A DNA stretch of 64,000 bases from Actinomycetota bacterium (lineage in GTDB: Bacteria; Actinomycetota; Actinomycetes; S36-B12): positions 62,001 to 126,000 of the forward strand of contig JAUSNB010000005.1 in the NCBI GenBank assembly GCA_030645615.1, written 5' to 3'. The notes under the pieces were generated by a model, which did not search any database, had not been told where the DNA came from, and saw only the letters and a list, made by a program, of their open reading frames with translations. A program made the position numbers and the translations under genes. Every line of letters starts with the position of its first letter. Within the stretch, counting starts at the first letter, position 1. This document shows, in pieces, positions 8,669 to 17,009 of the stretch.

Positions 8669-8719
8669 CCCTGAATCGACCCTGATCCTTCCCGGAAGGA
8701 TCTCAGGGTCAGGCCCTGA
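8669..8719. promoter_or_regulatory. Four CCCTGA/TCAGGG repeats between divergent PspC genes
   Basis: CCCTGA occurs at 8669-8674, 8680-8685 and 8714-8719, and in reverse (TCAGGG) at 8703-8708. The middle two flank a near-perfect palindrome centred on TTCCCGGAA. The cluster sits in the 132-bp gap between the PspC gene (start 8622) and the kinase gene (start 8755). Inverted hexamers of this kind fit binding by a LuxR/NarL-type regulator such as the one at 9972, giving autoregulation; this is inference from position. Confidence 0.6.
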
Positions 8720-8754
8720 TGCCTTTCCCGCCCACGGCGCGGGAGGATGCTTGG

Positions 8755-9975
8755 GTGAGCACGACGATCCCGGCCCCGCGCGCCGCCCGGCCCGTCACGG
8801 GCAGGTGGGTGGCCGGGGTCGCTGCGGGCCTGGCCCGGCACCTGCGGCTGCCGCTGTGGCTCGTGCGCGTTGCCTTCGTCGCCCTCGCCTTCGCGGGCGG
8901 CATCGGGATCGTGCTCTACGCGGCATTCTGGGCCGTCCTCCCCCTCGACGCACCCGGCGACGAGGCCGACGTCGCGGCGGCGCGATCCTCCGACACGGCG
9001 CGGCTCCTCGCGCTGGCGGCCGTCGTCGTGGGGATCGGCCTGCTGCTCACGGCGCTGGGCGTCGAAATCGTCAGCGGCGCCGTCATCCCGCTGATCGTGG
9101 CCGTGTTCGGGGCCGCGCTCATCTGGCGCCAGACCGACGACGAGCAGCGCGACACCTGGTCCCGGGCCGCGGGCCGCGCCGCCCGGCACACGGCAGGCAC
9201 CGCGGCCAGCGCCGGCCGCTGGCGGCTGGCCACCGGCATCGGCCTGGTCGTCCTCGCCCTCGTCGCCCTGGTGGCCAGCCGCACGAGCCCGGCGGAGGCG
9301 CTGCAGGGCCTGGCCCTCGCCCTGCTCCTCGTCGGCGGCGTGGCCCTCGTCGGCTTCCCGTGGCTCTACCGCGCATGGCGAGACGCCAGCGAGCAGCGAC
9401 GCGCGCTGATCCGCTCCGAGGAGCGGGCCGAGATCGCCGCGCACGTGCATGACTCGGTGCTCCAGACCCTCACCCTGATCCAGCGGTTCGCCAGCGACCC
9501 CGCCGAGGTCACCCGGCTCGCGCGCACTGAGGAGCGCCAGCTTCGCTCGTGGCTGTATGCCCCGACGGGCGACCCCGACCGCACGCTCGCCGCTGCGCTC
9601 GAGCGGGACGCGGCCACCATCGAGGCCGACTACGGCGCGAGCATCGACGTCGTCACCGTCGGCGATGCGGCACTCGATGCGCGGCTGGGAGCCCTCGTTG
9701 CCGCCGCTCGCGAGGCGATGGTCAACGCCGCCAAGCACGGCGGCGGGAGCGTCTCCCTGTACGCAGAGTTCTTGGCTGACTCGGCCGAGGTCTTCGTGCG
9801 CGACCGCGGCGGCGGCTTCGACCTCGACGCCGTGCCTGACGACCGGCTGGGCATCCGCGAGTCCATCGTCGGCCGCATGGAGCGCAACGGCGGCACGGCG
9901 ACGGTCCGCTCGGCAGGCGGGCAGGGCACCGAGGTGCACCTGCGCATGCCGCGCCGGGTGCAGGAGGCGACATGA
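8755..9975 (+). CDS. PspC-domain sensor histidine kinase
   Basis: A 406-residue two-component kinase. An N-terminal PspC domain (RWVAGVAAGLARHLRLPLWL) and about six membrane helices replace a periplasmic sensor. The dimerisation/phosphoacceptor box is AAHVHDSVLQTLTLIQ with the phospho-His near 232 (HisKA_3 type), then a HATPase domain with NAAKHGGG (N-box) and DRGGGFD and GIRESI (G-boxes). The start at GTG 8755 has GGGAGGAT upstream. It overlaps the response regulator gene by 4 bp (ATGA), so the two are a coupled pair. Known PspC kinases of actinomycetes respond to membrane stress. Confidence 0.92.
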   Translation: MSTTIPAPRAARPVTGRWVAGVAAGLARHLRLPLWLVRVAFVALAFAGGIGIVLYAAFWAVLPLDAPGDEADVAAARSSDTARLLALAAVVVGIGLLLTALGVEIVSGAVIPLIVAVFGAALIWRQTDDEQRDTWSRAAGRAARHTAGTAASAGRWRLATGIGLVVLALVALVASRTSPAEALQGLALALLLVGGVALVGFPWLYRAWRDASEQRRALIRSEERAEIAAHVHDSVLQTLTLIQRFASDPAEVTRLARTEERQLRSWLYAPTGDPDRTLAAALERDAATIEADYGASIDVVTVGDAALDARLGALVAAAREAMVNAAKHGGGSVSLYAEFLADSAEVFVRDRGGGFDLDAVPDDRLGIRESIVGRMERNGGTATVRSAGGQGTEVHLRMPRRVQEAT

Positions 9976-10610
9976 GCCAGCGGCTGCGGATCGTCCTGGT
10001 GGACGACCATGCGATGGTGCGGGCTGGCGTGCGCGCCGAGCTCGGCGACGAGTTCGACATCGTCGGTGAGGCCGCCGACGTCGACGAGGCCATCCGCGTG
10101 ATCACCGCGGCGCAGCCGGACGTCGTCCTGCTCGACGTTCACCTCCCGGGCGGCGACGCCCGCGCCGTGCTCGACGCCTGCCTGCCCCAGGTGCCCGCGA
10201 CGCGCTTCCTCGCGCTGTCCGTCAGCGACGCGCCCGAGGACGTCGTGGCCACCGTGCGCGGCGGGGCTCGTGGCTACGTGACCAAGGCGATCGACGGCCC
10301 CGATCTGCGCGAGGCCGTGCGGCGGATCGCCGACGGGGACGCTGTCTTCTCCCCGCGCCTGGCCGGGTTCGTGCTGGACGCCTTCTCCGGCGGCCCGGCC
10401 GAGAAGGACGACGAGATCGACCGGCTCAGCCCACGCGAGCAGGAGGTCATGCGCCTCATCGCCCGGGGCTACACCTACCGGGAGGTCGCCAGCGAGCTCG
10501 TCCTGTCGATCAAGACGGTGGAGACGCATGTGTCCGCGGTGCTGCGCAAGCTGCAGCTGTCGGACCGCCGCGAGCTGGCGAAGTGGGCGGCCGGGCGGCG
10601 GATCGTCTAG
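9972..10610 (+). CDS. LuxR/NarL-family response regulator
   Basis: A 212-residue regulator with an N-terminal receiver domain (acidic pocket D11-D12, phospho-acceptor D55 in VVLLDVHLP, conserved Lys near 106) and a C-terminal LuxR-type HTH (LSPREQEVMRLIARGYTYREVAS...KTVETHVSAVLRKLQ). It is the cognate regulator of the PspC kinase with which it overlaps by ATGA. Its stop overlaps the convergent acyltransferase stop through a shared CTAG. The likely target is the CCCTGA array between the two PspC genes. Confidence 0.93.
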   Translation: MSQRLRIVLVDDHAMVRAGVRAELGDEFDIVGEAADVDEAIRVITAAQPDVVLLDVHLPGGDARAVLDACLPQVPATRFLALSVSDAPEDVVATVRGGARGYVTKAIDGPDLREAVRRIADGDAVFSPRLAGFVLDAFSGGPAEKDDEIDRLSPREQEVMRLIARGYTYREVASELVLSIKTVETHVSAVLRKLQLSDRRELAKWAAGRRIV

Positions 10611-11371
10611 CGGCCCAGTGCGGTCGGCCAGTCGGCCAACGTCGCCACGAACGCATCCCGTAGTGCGTTCGCGTGCTCATGAACAGTCGACGGATCCCAG
10701 CCGTCAGGCCCGACGGGCTCGAGCACGGCCACCTGCACCGTCCCCGGCGCGACGAAGCGCGCCCCCGGCGGGAGCAGCTCGCCGGTGTTGCGGATGACGA
10801 CGGGGACGATCGGCACCTGCGCCTGGATGGCCATGTGGAACGCGCCGACCTTGAACGGGCCGGGCATCGGCGAGTCGGAGCGGTGGCCCTCGGCCGCGAT
10901 GCCGAGCGACTTGCCGTGCCGCAGCGCATCGACCACGGGCTCCAGTGCGTGGATGGCGTCGGAGGTGCTCGCGCGGTCAACGAAGGCGAATTCCCCGAGC
11001 CATCCCAATGCAGCCGCGACGGGGTTCGTCCGCAGCTCCCGCTTGACCACCCCGGTCATGTCGCGGCGGACGAGGCGCGCGAGCACGATGAGGTCTAGCT
11101 CGCTCTGGTGGTTGATGAGGAAGATCGCCGGGCGCCGATGCCAGAGGTTCTCCTCGCCGTGAACGTCCAGCCCAATGTCGGCTGCGGCGAGGAAGGCCGG
11201 CAACGCGACGGACATCGTGGTGTTCATCCCGGTCGCACGGCTTCGGCCCAGCAGGCCGGCACCGGCCCCGACGAGCAATCCCGCCCCCAGGGCGGCGTAG
11301 GCGCCGGAGGTGCGGATCACCATGGATGCCGTGACCGCCGGCCGCGCGAAGGGCCGCGTGAGATCGTCCAT
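10607..11371 (-). CDS. plsC: 1-acyl-sn-glycerol-3-phosphate acyltransferase
   Basis: A 254-residue membrane-associated acyltransferase. The catalytic HX4D box is NHQSELD near 90, the phosphate-binding box is EGHRS (family EGTRS) near 163, and a VPIVPVVI motif near 190 completes the set. It transfers a second acyl chain to lysophosphatidate. It lies 2 bp downstream of the stop of the larger acyltransferase, so both steps of phosphatidate synthesis are probably made from one transcript. Confidence 0.88.
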   Translation of the reverse strand: MDDLTRPFARPAVTASMVIRTSGAYAALGAGLLVGAGAGLLGRSRATGMNTTMSVALPAFLAAADIGLDVHGEENLWHRRPAIFLINHQSELDLIVLARLVRRDMTGVVKRELRTNPVAAALGWLGEFAFVDRASTSDAIHALEPVVDALRHGKSLGIAAEGHRSDSPMPGPFKVGAFHMAIQAQVPIVPVVIRNTGELLPPGARFVAPGTVQVAVLEPVGPDGWDPSTVHEHANALRDAFVATLADWPTALGR

Positions 11372-11373
11372 CG

Positions 11374-13215
11374 CTACCCCTGCCCGATTCCCCGCGACAG
11401 TGGGCTCGCCACGTCGCCCGTCATCTCGCGGACGGCGGCCCGGCGCACGATCTCGATGCAGGCGACGGCCTCGCGCAGCGTCGCCACGAACTCCGTGCGC
11501 CGAGAGCCGACCTCGGGCGCGGTGTCGTCGAGCAGCCCGTTCGCCTCGGCCAGCTTCGCCGCGTTGGCCATGATGGCCACCGAAGCCGACTCGGGCGAGG
11601 GCAGCGATCGCTGCAGGTAGCGCTGACGAGCCAGGGGCACGCACTCGCGGGCGAGGAGATCCGCGCTGGAGATGGCTCCACTGCCCAGCGCGGCGATCTG
11701 CTCGGCAACGACGACGTACGCCTCGAGGAACGGCCCGATGATGTGGTGGGCGGTTCGCAGGCGTGCCTCGTCGAGCACGCCCAGCGCATCCTCGGCGGTC
11801 CAGGCTCGCTGCTCCCAGCCAGGCGCGACCAGGGAGGCCTCGTCCCGGATCTGCGCGGCGAACTCCTCGGTGCTCGTGAAGAAGTACTCGAACCTCAGCA
11901 GGCCGCGGAGCTCCAGGGCCGCGGCCCACGTGCCGGCCACGACGTCGCCACCCCGTCGAATGGCCATGACCAAGGCGGTCTCCGCCACCGCGCGGTTGAT
12001 GAACCAGTGGGACAGGGAGTTGCGGTAGAACGCCGCCTCGAGGGTGCGCTCGACGGGGACCCAGTACACCGGCTCGCTGCCACCGGTGAAGCTGGCGACC
12101 ACGCCCTCCCGCTGCAGGGTTCCCAGCACGTGGAGCAGTTCCGCGGGCGTGCTCCACGAAATCCCGGCCGTCATCGGGATGCGGCGTAGATCGACGTAGT
12201 CCAGCAGCGGCTGCAGCACCCGGCCGGCCTCGGGGACGGTCACCGCACGGCCGTCGGTATCGAGCAACGCGAAGGTGATCAGCGCCGCGGGGGTCACCGG
12301 CGTGACCTCGTTGATGCGCTGGGAAACATCGATCCCGAGGTGCGGGATGACCTTCTCCATCGCGGTGCTCCCGGCCCACACCTGCGCGCTCGTGACGCAC
12401 GAGGCCAGCGACACGGGCGTGCCCATCCGCACGTAGGCCCGTCCTCGCGACGTCCCCTGGGCCCGGCCCAGCTCGACCATCCATCGCAGCGACTCGGCCT
12501 GCTTCTGCGCCCCCGACTCCTCCCGGCCGAGGGCCGCGAGCTCGGCCTGCTGGTCGTACACGATCGACACCGGCACGATGTACGGCTCACCGGATGCGCC
12601 CGCGTCGTCGCCGGCCTCGGCGGCACGCATTCCGTCGACGAGGTAGCGCAGGACGCCGAGTCGCGGCGTGCGCAGCTTGCCGGTCCGGGTGCGGCCGCCT
12701 TCCACGTACCACGCAAGGCTCGCGCCATCGCGGACGAGGTGCTCCAGGTACAGCCGCAGCATGGCGGGATAGACGGGGCTGTCCCGCGTGCTGCGCCGGA
12801 TGTAGACCGTGCCCGACCGCCGCGCCGCAACGGAGAGCGGAAACAAGGCCAGGTTGGTGCCGGCCAGCGTGTAGTGCGGCGGGAACCCGTGGTCCTTCAG
12901 CAGCCGGCGCAGGATGAACGCATCCAGGTACGAACGGTGGTTCGGCACGAGCAGGATCGGATGCGCGGCGGCAAGGCGGCGCAGGTCGTCGAGTCCCTCG
13001 ACGGCGGCGTCGATCTCGTAGGCACGGGACAGCCAGCGCCCGAAGCGGTCCATCGTGCGGACGCTGAGCGGGTGAACGCCGGACGATAGCTCGGCGAGGT
13101 CACGTCGCGCTTCGCGTGCGACCTCGGCCCGGTCTCGACCGGTCGCTTCGGCCAGGCGATCGACCGTGCGGGCGAACTCGGCCGACCGGCGAATGGCTCG
13201 TCTGCGCAGGGTCAC
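11374..13215 (-). CDS. Glycerol-3-phosphate 1-O-acyltransferase (PlsB-like)
   Basis: A 613-residue protein with the acyltransferase block in the N-terminal half: NHRSYLD (HX4D) near 98, GTVYIRRS near 135 and YVEGGRTRTGK near 172, followed by VPVSIVYD. The C-terminal half has the extra domain of PlsB-type enzymes. It acylates glycerol-3-phosphate at position 1. It is somewhat shorter than enterobacterial PlsB (about 800) but typical of actinobacterial versions. It is followed at once by the PlsC-like gene. Confidence 0.87.
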   Translation of the reverse strand: MTLRRRAIRRSAEFARTVDRLAEATGRDRAEVAREARRDLAELSSGVHPLSVRTMDRFGRWLSRAYEIDAAVEGLDDLRRLAAAHPILLVPNHRSYLDAFILRRLLKDHGFPPHYTLAGTNLALFPLSVAARRSGTVYIRRSTRDSPVYPAMLRLYLEHLVRDGASLAWYVEGGRTRTGKLRTPRLGVLRYLVDGMRAAEAGDDAGASGEPYIVPVSIVYDQQAELAALGREESGAQKQAESLRWMVELGRAQGTSRGRAYVRMGTPVSLASCVTSAQVWAGSTAMEKVIPHLGIDVSQRINEVTPVTPAALITFALLDTDGRAVTVPEAGRVLQPLLDYVDLRRIPMTAGISWSTPAELLHVLGTLQREGVVASFTGGSEPVYWVPVERTLEAAFYRNSLSHWFINRAVAETALVMAIRRGGDVVAGTWAAALELRGLLRFEYFFTSTEEFAAQIRDEASLVAPGWEQRAWTAEDALGVLDEARLRTAHHIIGPFLEAYVVVAEQIAALGSGAISSADLLARECVPLARQRYLQRSLPSPESASVAIMANAAKLAEANGLLDDTAPEVGSRRTEFVATLREAVACIEIVRRAAVREMTGDVASPLSRGIGQG

Positions 13216-13310
13216 GAAGGCTCCTCGCGTGCGGCCGGCGCTCGATGGCGCGCGCTCGGACGCTACCAGAGCATCACGTCAGCCGGTGTCGCGCGCGGAT
13301 GGCTCGGGGG

Positions 13311-13766
13311 CTAGGCCCGCCAACGCGGATCCCGGCCGATGAAGGCGATCAGGCGGGTCTGGATGTCCGCGTCGCCCGGGACATCGACCCGCGCGCCGTA
13401 GTGGCCGGACGCTCGCAGCATGCCCTCGACGGGCTCCATGCCGGCGAGCAGTGTGGCGCAGTAGTCGGCATCCAGCATCACCTGCTGGCCGGTGGCCTGC
13501 GCGAGGTCCCAGCTGTGCATGAAGACGTCGGGCGCGACGAGCATGTCGATCGCGGCACCCGCGGTCATGGTGCCCGCCATGGGATGGGAGAACTCCCGCG
13601 CGAGGGCGTCCGGCTCGTCGAGGAACGCGCGCATCGCGGAGTCGAAGCGCGCCCAGTCCGCCGCCGGGTCGGGCTGCTCCGGGTCGCGACGCGGCAGATC
13701 CAGCCCGATGCCCTCACTGAGCACGGCGGGGATCCAGTCGACGAGCTCTGTGAACGTCCCCGACAC
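13311..13766 (-). CDS. N-terminally truncated TIGR03086-type metal-binding protein
   Basis: The 151 residues match the C-terminal two-thirds of TIGR03086/MDMPI-like proteins (DVFMHSWDLAQATGQ, AGMEPVEGMLRASG, QTRLIAFIGRDPRW). Normal members have about 40 further N-terminal residues ending in a W-T-V/A-R-D-V-x-G-H box with the first metal-ligand His. Here a TAA lies immediately upstream of the GTG start and the box is absent. It is either a degraded gene or a shortened protein without normal metal binding. It follows the SRPBCC gene by 25 bp. Confidence 0.6.
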   Translation of the reverse strand: MSGTFTELVDWIPAVLSEGIGLDLPRRDPEQPDPAADWARFDSAMRAFLDEPDALAREFSHPMAGTMTAGAAIDMLVAPDVFMHSWDLAQATGQQVMLDADYCATLLAGMEPVEGMLRASGHYGARVDVPGDADIQTRLIAFIGRDPRWRA

Positions 13767-13791
13767 CGTCGCTTAGCGCCTTGCCGGGTCA

Positions 13792-14271
13792 TCAGGCCAG
13801 CCCATCTCGCAGCACCTCCTCGAGCTTCGCGTACCCCTCGTTGACGCCTGTCTCCATCCCGCTGCGCAGCCACGCATCGCGGGCCTCGAAGCTCTCGCAG
13901 AGCGAGCGGGCGTGCAGGCGCGTCGTCCCGTCGCCGAGATCGGTGAACTCCAGGGTCTCGAGCGAGACGTCGTCGGGCATGCCCTCCCACGTGAAGGTCT
14001 GCACGATCCGCGTGTCGCCGACCTGGTGGAAGCAGCCGCGGAAGGCGTACTCCTCGTCGCCTCGCGACGCGACGTAGCGCCACGATCCGCCCGTCGTCGG
14101 GTTCCAGTAGTCGATCCGCGTCGCCAGGCCATGGGGTCCCACCCACCGGGCAAAGACGGCCGGGTCAAGATGCGCGCGCATGAGTTGCGCGGGCGTGGCC
14201 GCGAAGTCCCGGCGGATGTGGATCAGCGGCACGTCGGGGTCCGCCTCGATCGTTGATTCGGCCAGGTTCAT
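13792..14271 (-). CDS. SRPBCC (AHSA1-like) domain protein
   Basis: A 159-residue START/Bet v1-fold protein with the AHSA1 landmarks: FAATPAQLMRAHLDPAVFARWVGP, GGSWRYV, and a C-terminal helix GMETGVNEGYAKLEEVL. These bind hydrophobic ligands in a cavity; ligand unknown. It overlaps the upstream ArsR-type regulator by 4 bp (ATGA). ArsR-SRPBCC pairs are common in actinomycetes and are thought to work together, the regulator controlling the pair. Confidence 0.85.
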   Translation of the reverse strand: MNLAESTIEADPDVPLIHIRRDFAATPAQLMRAHLDPAVFARWVGPHGLATRIDYWNPTTGGSWRYVASRGDEEYAFRGCFHQVGDTRIVQTFTWEGMPDDVSLETLEFTDLGDGTTRLHARSLCESFEARDAWLRSGMETGVNEGYAKLEEVLRDGLA

Positions 14272-14600
14272 GCGATCTCCTCCTCCGCGGCGCTGCCGCT
14301 CATCTGGGCAAGGACGTCGTCGAGGCGCCGGTACCGGGCCTCCGCCTCACGCTGGTAGCGCCGGATCCACCCGGCCATCAGGTCGAGCACCGCCGGCTCG
14401 AGGTGCACGCGCCGGCGCTGAGCATCGTGGGTCTTCGTGACCAGGCCCGCCGCCTCCAGCACCTTTACGTGCTTCGACACGGCCTGCAGGCTCAGGTCGT
14501 AGCGTTCCGCGAGCGACGTCACCGTCGCATCCTCCGTGGCGAGCCGGACGAGCATGTCGCGCCGGGTCGGATCGCCGAGCGCGCTGAACGCCCGTGACAG
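14268..14600 (-). CDS. ArsR-family transcriptional regulator
   Basis: Winged-helix repressor. The recognition helix region is LSLQAVSKHVKVLEAAGLV, followed by the wing THDAQRRRVHLEP. Homology (SRAFSALGDPTRRDM, the usual start of the family) extends upstream of the first ATG at 14555, but in that stretch only a CTG at 14600 could start translation; no ATG, GTG or TTG is in frame after the upstream TGA. I therefore give the CTG start (110 residues), with 14555 (95 residues) as the alternative. It is coupled by ATGA to the SRPBCC gene. Confidence 0.8.
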   Translation of the reverse strand: MSRAFSALGDPTRRDMLVRLATEDATVTSLAERYDLSLQAVSKHVKVLEAAGLVTKTHDAQRRRVHLEPAVLDLMAGWIRRYQREAEARYRRLDDVLAQMSGSAAEEEIA

Positions 14601-14771
14601 TTCGCGAGGGGACGGATCGGCTCCCGCTCAGCTACACGCTCCAGGCGGTCAAGTCCTGACTCGTCCTGCGCCTCCGCGTACCGACGCAGCAGGGTCGACT
14701 AGGCTCACGAATCCCTCGCACCATGCTCGAGTCCTCCCACGAGCGGGAGGAGTGAAGGGACAGCGGACCAG

Positions 14772-16010
14772 GTGAGCGCGTTCCGGCATCGCGACTACCG
14801 CATCTTCTGGACTGGCGCGCTGCTGTCGAACTCCGGATCATGGCTGATCAACCTGACGTTGCCCTACGTGCTGTTCCAGCTCACTGGGTCCGCCCTCTGG
14901 GTGGGGGCGTCAGTCGCCGCTCAGTTTCTCCCCATGGTGCTGCTGAGCCCCGTGGGCGGGTCGCTGGCAGATCACCGACCGCGCCGCCGGAACCTGCTCG
15001 TGACTCAGACGGCGATGGCTGCGGTGGCGTGCGCACTGTGGCTCGTCTGGGCAGTGGACCTTCGCGACCCGGTTCTCCTCCTGGCACTGGTGGCGCTGAT
15101 CGGCGCGCTCAATGGCCTCAGCATGCCGAGTTGGCAGGGCTTCGTGCACGATCTCGTTCCGCGTGAGGACCTCCTCTCGGCCGTCACCATGAACTCCCTG
15201 CAGTTCAACGCAGCCAGAGCCATCGGCCCCGCAGTCGCCGGTGTCCTTCTCGCGACGCTTGGGCCTGCATGGGCCTTCGGGTTCAATGCCATGTCCTTCG
15301 GCTTCGTCATCCTCGCGCTCCTGCTCGTGAGGGCTGGCCGGGATGCCATCCGCGTCCCCAGGACCGGCAGTGTGGCCAGGGGGTTCGGTTCCGCACTCAG
15401 GTACGTCAAGGCGCAACCCGGGCTGCTCATGGCGATGATGGTGGCCGCCACCATCGGATTCCTCGGCAACCCGATCTTCGCGTTCACCGTCGTGTTCGCA
15501 GGCGAGGTGTTCAATGTCGGCCCCGTAGAGCTCGGCCTGCTGAATGCCGCAGTCGGCATCGGTGCGTTGGCTGCCGCACCGGTCGTGGGCGGCGCGCGCT
15601 GGGCACCGTCCCTTAGCCGGCTCGTGGCGATCGGGCTCGTCACCTACAGCGCGACGCTGGTCGCCTTCGCCCTGGCTCCGGGTTACGCAGTCGGACTCGT
15701 CGCCGCCGTCGTGATCGGCGCCTGCTTCCTGACTGTCGTCGCGTCGACCAACACGGCGACCCAGATGATCGTCGCCGACTCCTTCCGCGGCCGGGTCCTC
15801 GCCATTCGCCTCATGACGTTCACCCTCGCGGCCCCGCTGGGCAGCCTCGCCTGGGGTGCGACGTCCGACATCATCGGGCCCCGTCCGACCGTGCTCATCG
15901 CCGGCTTGCTGATGGGGGCGATAACCACATTCCTCATCACGCGGCAGCGAGGGGCACGCTTGAGCCGTCTCGATGATCCGCACGACGTACTGGAGCCGAC
16001 CGAGCACTAG
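14772..16010 (+). CDS. MFS transporter (DHA3 / enterobactin exporter-like)
   Basis: A 412-residue, 12-helix major facilitator. It begins FRHRDYRIFWTGALLSNSGSWL, the usual start of the MFS_3/DHA3 group, with the loop 2-3 motif (GGSLADHRPRRRNLL) and a MPSWQGFVHDLVPREDL segment typical of these putative exporters. Proton-driven efflux of a drug or siderophore is likely; the substrate cannot be told. GTG start at 14772 with GAAGGGAC upstream. Confidence 0.88.
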   Translation: MSAFRHRDYRIFWTGALLSNSGSWLINLTLPYVLFQLTGSALWVGASVAAQFLPMVLLSPVGGSLADHRPRRRNLLVTQTAMAAVACALWLVWAVDLRDPVLLLALVALIGALNGLSMPSWQGFVHDLVPREDLLSAVTMNSLQFNAARAIGPAVAGVLLATLGPAWAFGFNAMSFGFVILALLLVRAGRDAIRVPRTGSVARGFGSALRYVKAQPGLLMAMMVAATIGFLGNPIFAFTVVFAGEVFNVGPVELGLLNAAVGIGALAAAPVVGGARWAPSLSRLVAIGLVTYSATLVAFALAPGYAVGLVAAVVIGACFLTVVASTNTATQMIVADSFRGRVLAIRLMTFTLAAPLGSLAWGATSDIIGPRPTVLIAGLLMGAITTFLITRQRGARLSRLDDPHDVLEPTEH

Positions 16011-16067
16011 GGCTGGGCGAAGTGGCAGGGTGTGGAGCAGCGCCATGACCGAGTCGCTGGAGGGCTG

Positions 16068-16259
16068 ATGGAGCACAGGGCGGTGCCGAGCGTCGTCGGG
16101 CTGCCGGCCACGACGGCGGAGGCCGTGCTCCAGGCGGCAGGCTTCAGGATGTCGCCCGCAGCGCCGATGGGCACTCAGATGCATGTGCGGAGCCAGGCGC
16201 CTCCTCCGGGCGTACCGATGGCCGTCGGCTCGGTGGTGTCGGTGATCTTCGGCTCCTAG
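16068..16259 (+). CDS. Small single-PASTA-domain protein
   Basis: A 63-residue protein that is essentially one PASTA domain: VPSVVGLPATTAEAVLQAAGF, then QAPPPGVPMAVGSVVSV. PASTA domains bind peptidoglycan in Ser/Thr kinases and penicillin-binding proteins, but here there is no membrane segment or signal peptide. Start taken at ATG 16068 with GGAGGG upstream; a GTG at 16032 would add 12 residues. Unusual as a free-standing domain. Confidence 0.65.
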   Translation: MEHRAVPSVVGLPATTAEAVLQAAGFRMSPAAPMGTQMHVRSQAPPPGVPMAVGSVVSVIFGS

Positions 16260-16328
16260 GCGGATCCTCGTTCATCAGGTTGACTGCCACTGGCGGTTCT
16301 CCGAGCCGCGCACGAGTCGGGAGGCACG

Positions 16329-17009
16329 ATGCGGTTGCTGCTTACGTCGGGCGGCGTCACGAACCCGAGCATTCACGCAGCGCTCGTGGAACTGCTCGGT
16401 AAGCCGATCGCCGAGTGCCACGCCCTCTGCGTCCCGACCGCGCAGTGGGGACACCCGATGTGCGGTCCGACATCGGTGCGGGGCTTCGTGGCCGCCCAGC
16501 CCGGGTGGGAGCACCTGTCGGGCCTGGGCTGGGCGTCGCTCGGTGTCCTCGAGCTCACCGCGCTTCGCACCATCGGGGCAGAGCGATGGGTTCCCTGGGT
16601 TCGGGAGGCCGACGCGCTCCTGGTCGACGGCGGGGACGCGACGTACCTGTGCCATTGGATACGGGAGTCCGGCCTTGCCGATCTGCTGCCGTCGCTGCTC
16701 GACACGGTCTGGGTGGGCGTCAGCGCGGGGAGCATGGTGATGACACCCCGGATCGGGACGGACTTCGTGGAGTGGCCGGGCGCCCACGATGACCGCACCT
16801 TGGGAGTCGTCGACTTCTCGATCTTCCCGCACCTGGATGCATTCCCGGAGAACACCCTGGCCGACGCCGAGCGGTGGGCCGCCGACATCGGCGTCCCGGC
16901 CTATGCCATCGACGAACAGACGGCCATCAAGGTCGTTGACGGCTCGGTCGACGTGATCTCCGAGGGGCGATGGACGCAGTTCGGCCTAGATCGGAGTATG
17001 GGCAACTGA
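16329..17009 (+). CDS. Peptidase E-like protein (family S51)
   Basis: A 226-residue class I glutamine amidotransferase-fold protein of peptidase family S51. The strand LLVDGGDATYLCHWI is followed by the nucleophile elbow VGVSAGSMVM with the catalytic Ser, and a later FSIFPHLDAF segment supplies the His region. Peptidase E cleaves Asp-X dipeptides; many close relatives are cyanophycinases or of unknown specificity. Its 3' end overlaps the convergent antiporter gene by 24 bp. Confidence 0.82.
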   Translation: MRLLLTSGGVTNPSIHAALVELLGKPIAECHALCVPTAQWGHPMCGPTSVRGFVAAQPGWEHLSGLGWASLGVLELTALRTIGAERWVPWVREADALLVDGGDATYLCHWIRESGLADLLPSLLDTVWVGVSAGSMVMTPRIGTDFVEWPGAHDDRTLGVVDFSIFPHLDAFPENTLADAERWAADIGVPAYAIDEQTAIKVVDGSVDVISEGRWTQFGLDRSMGN

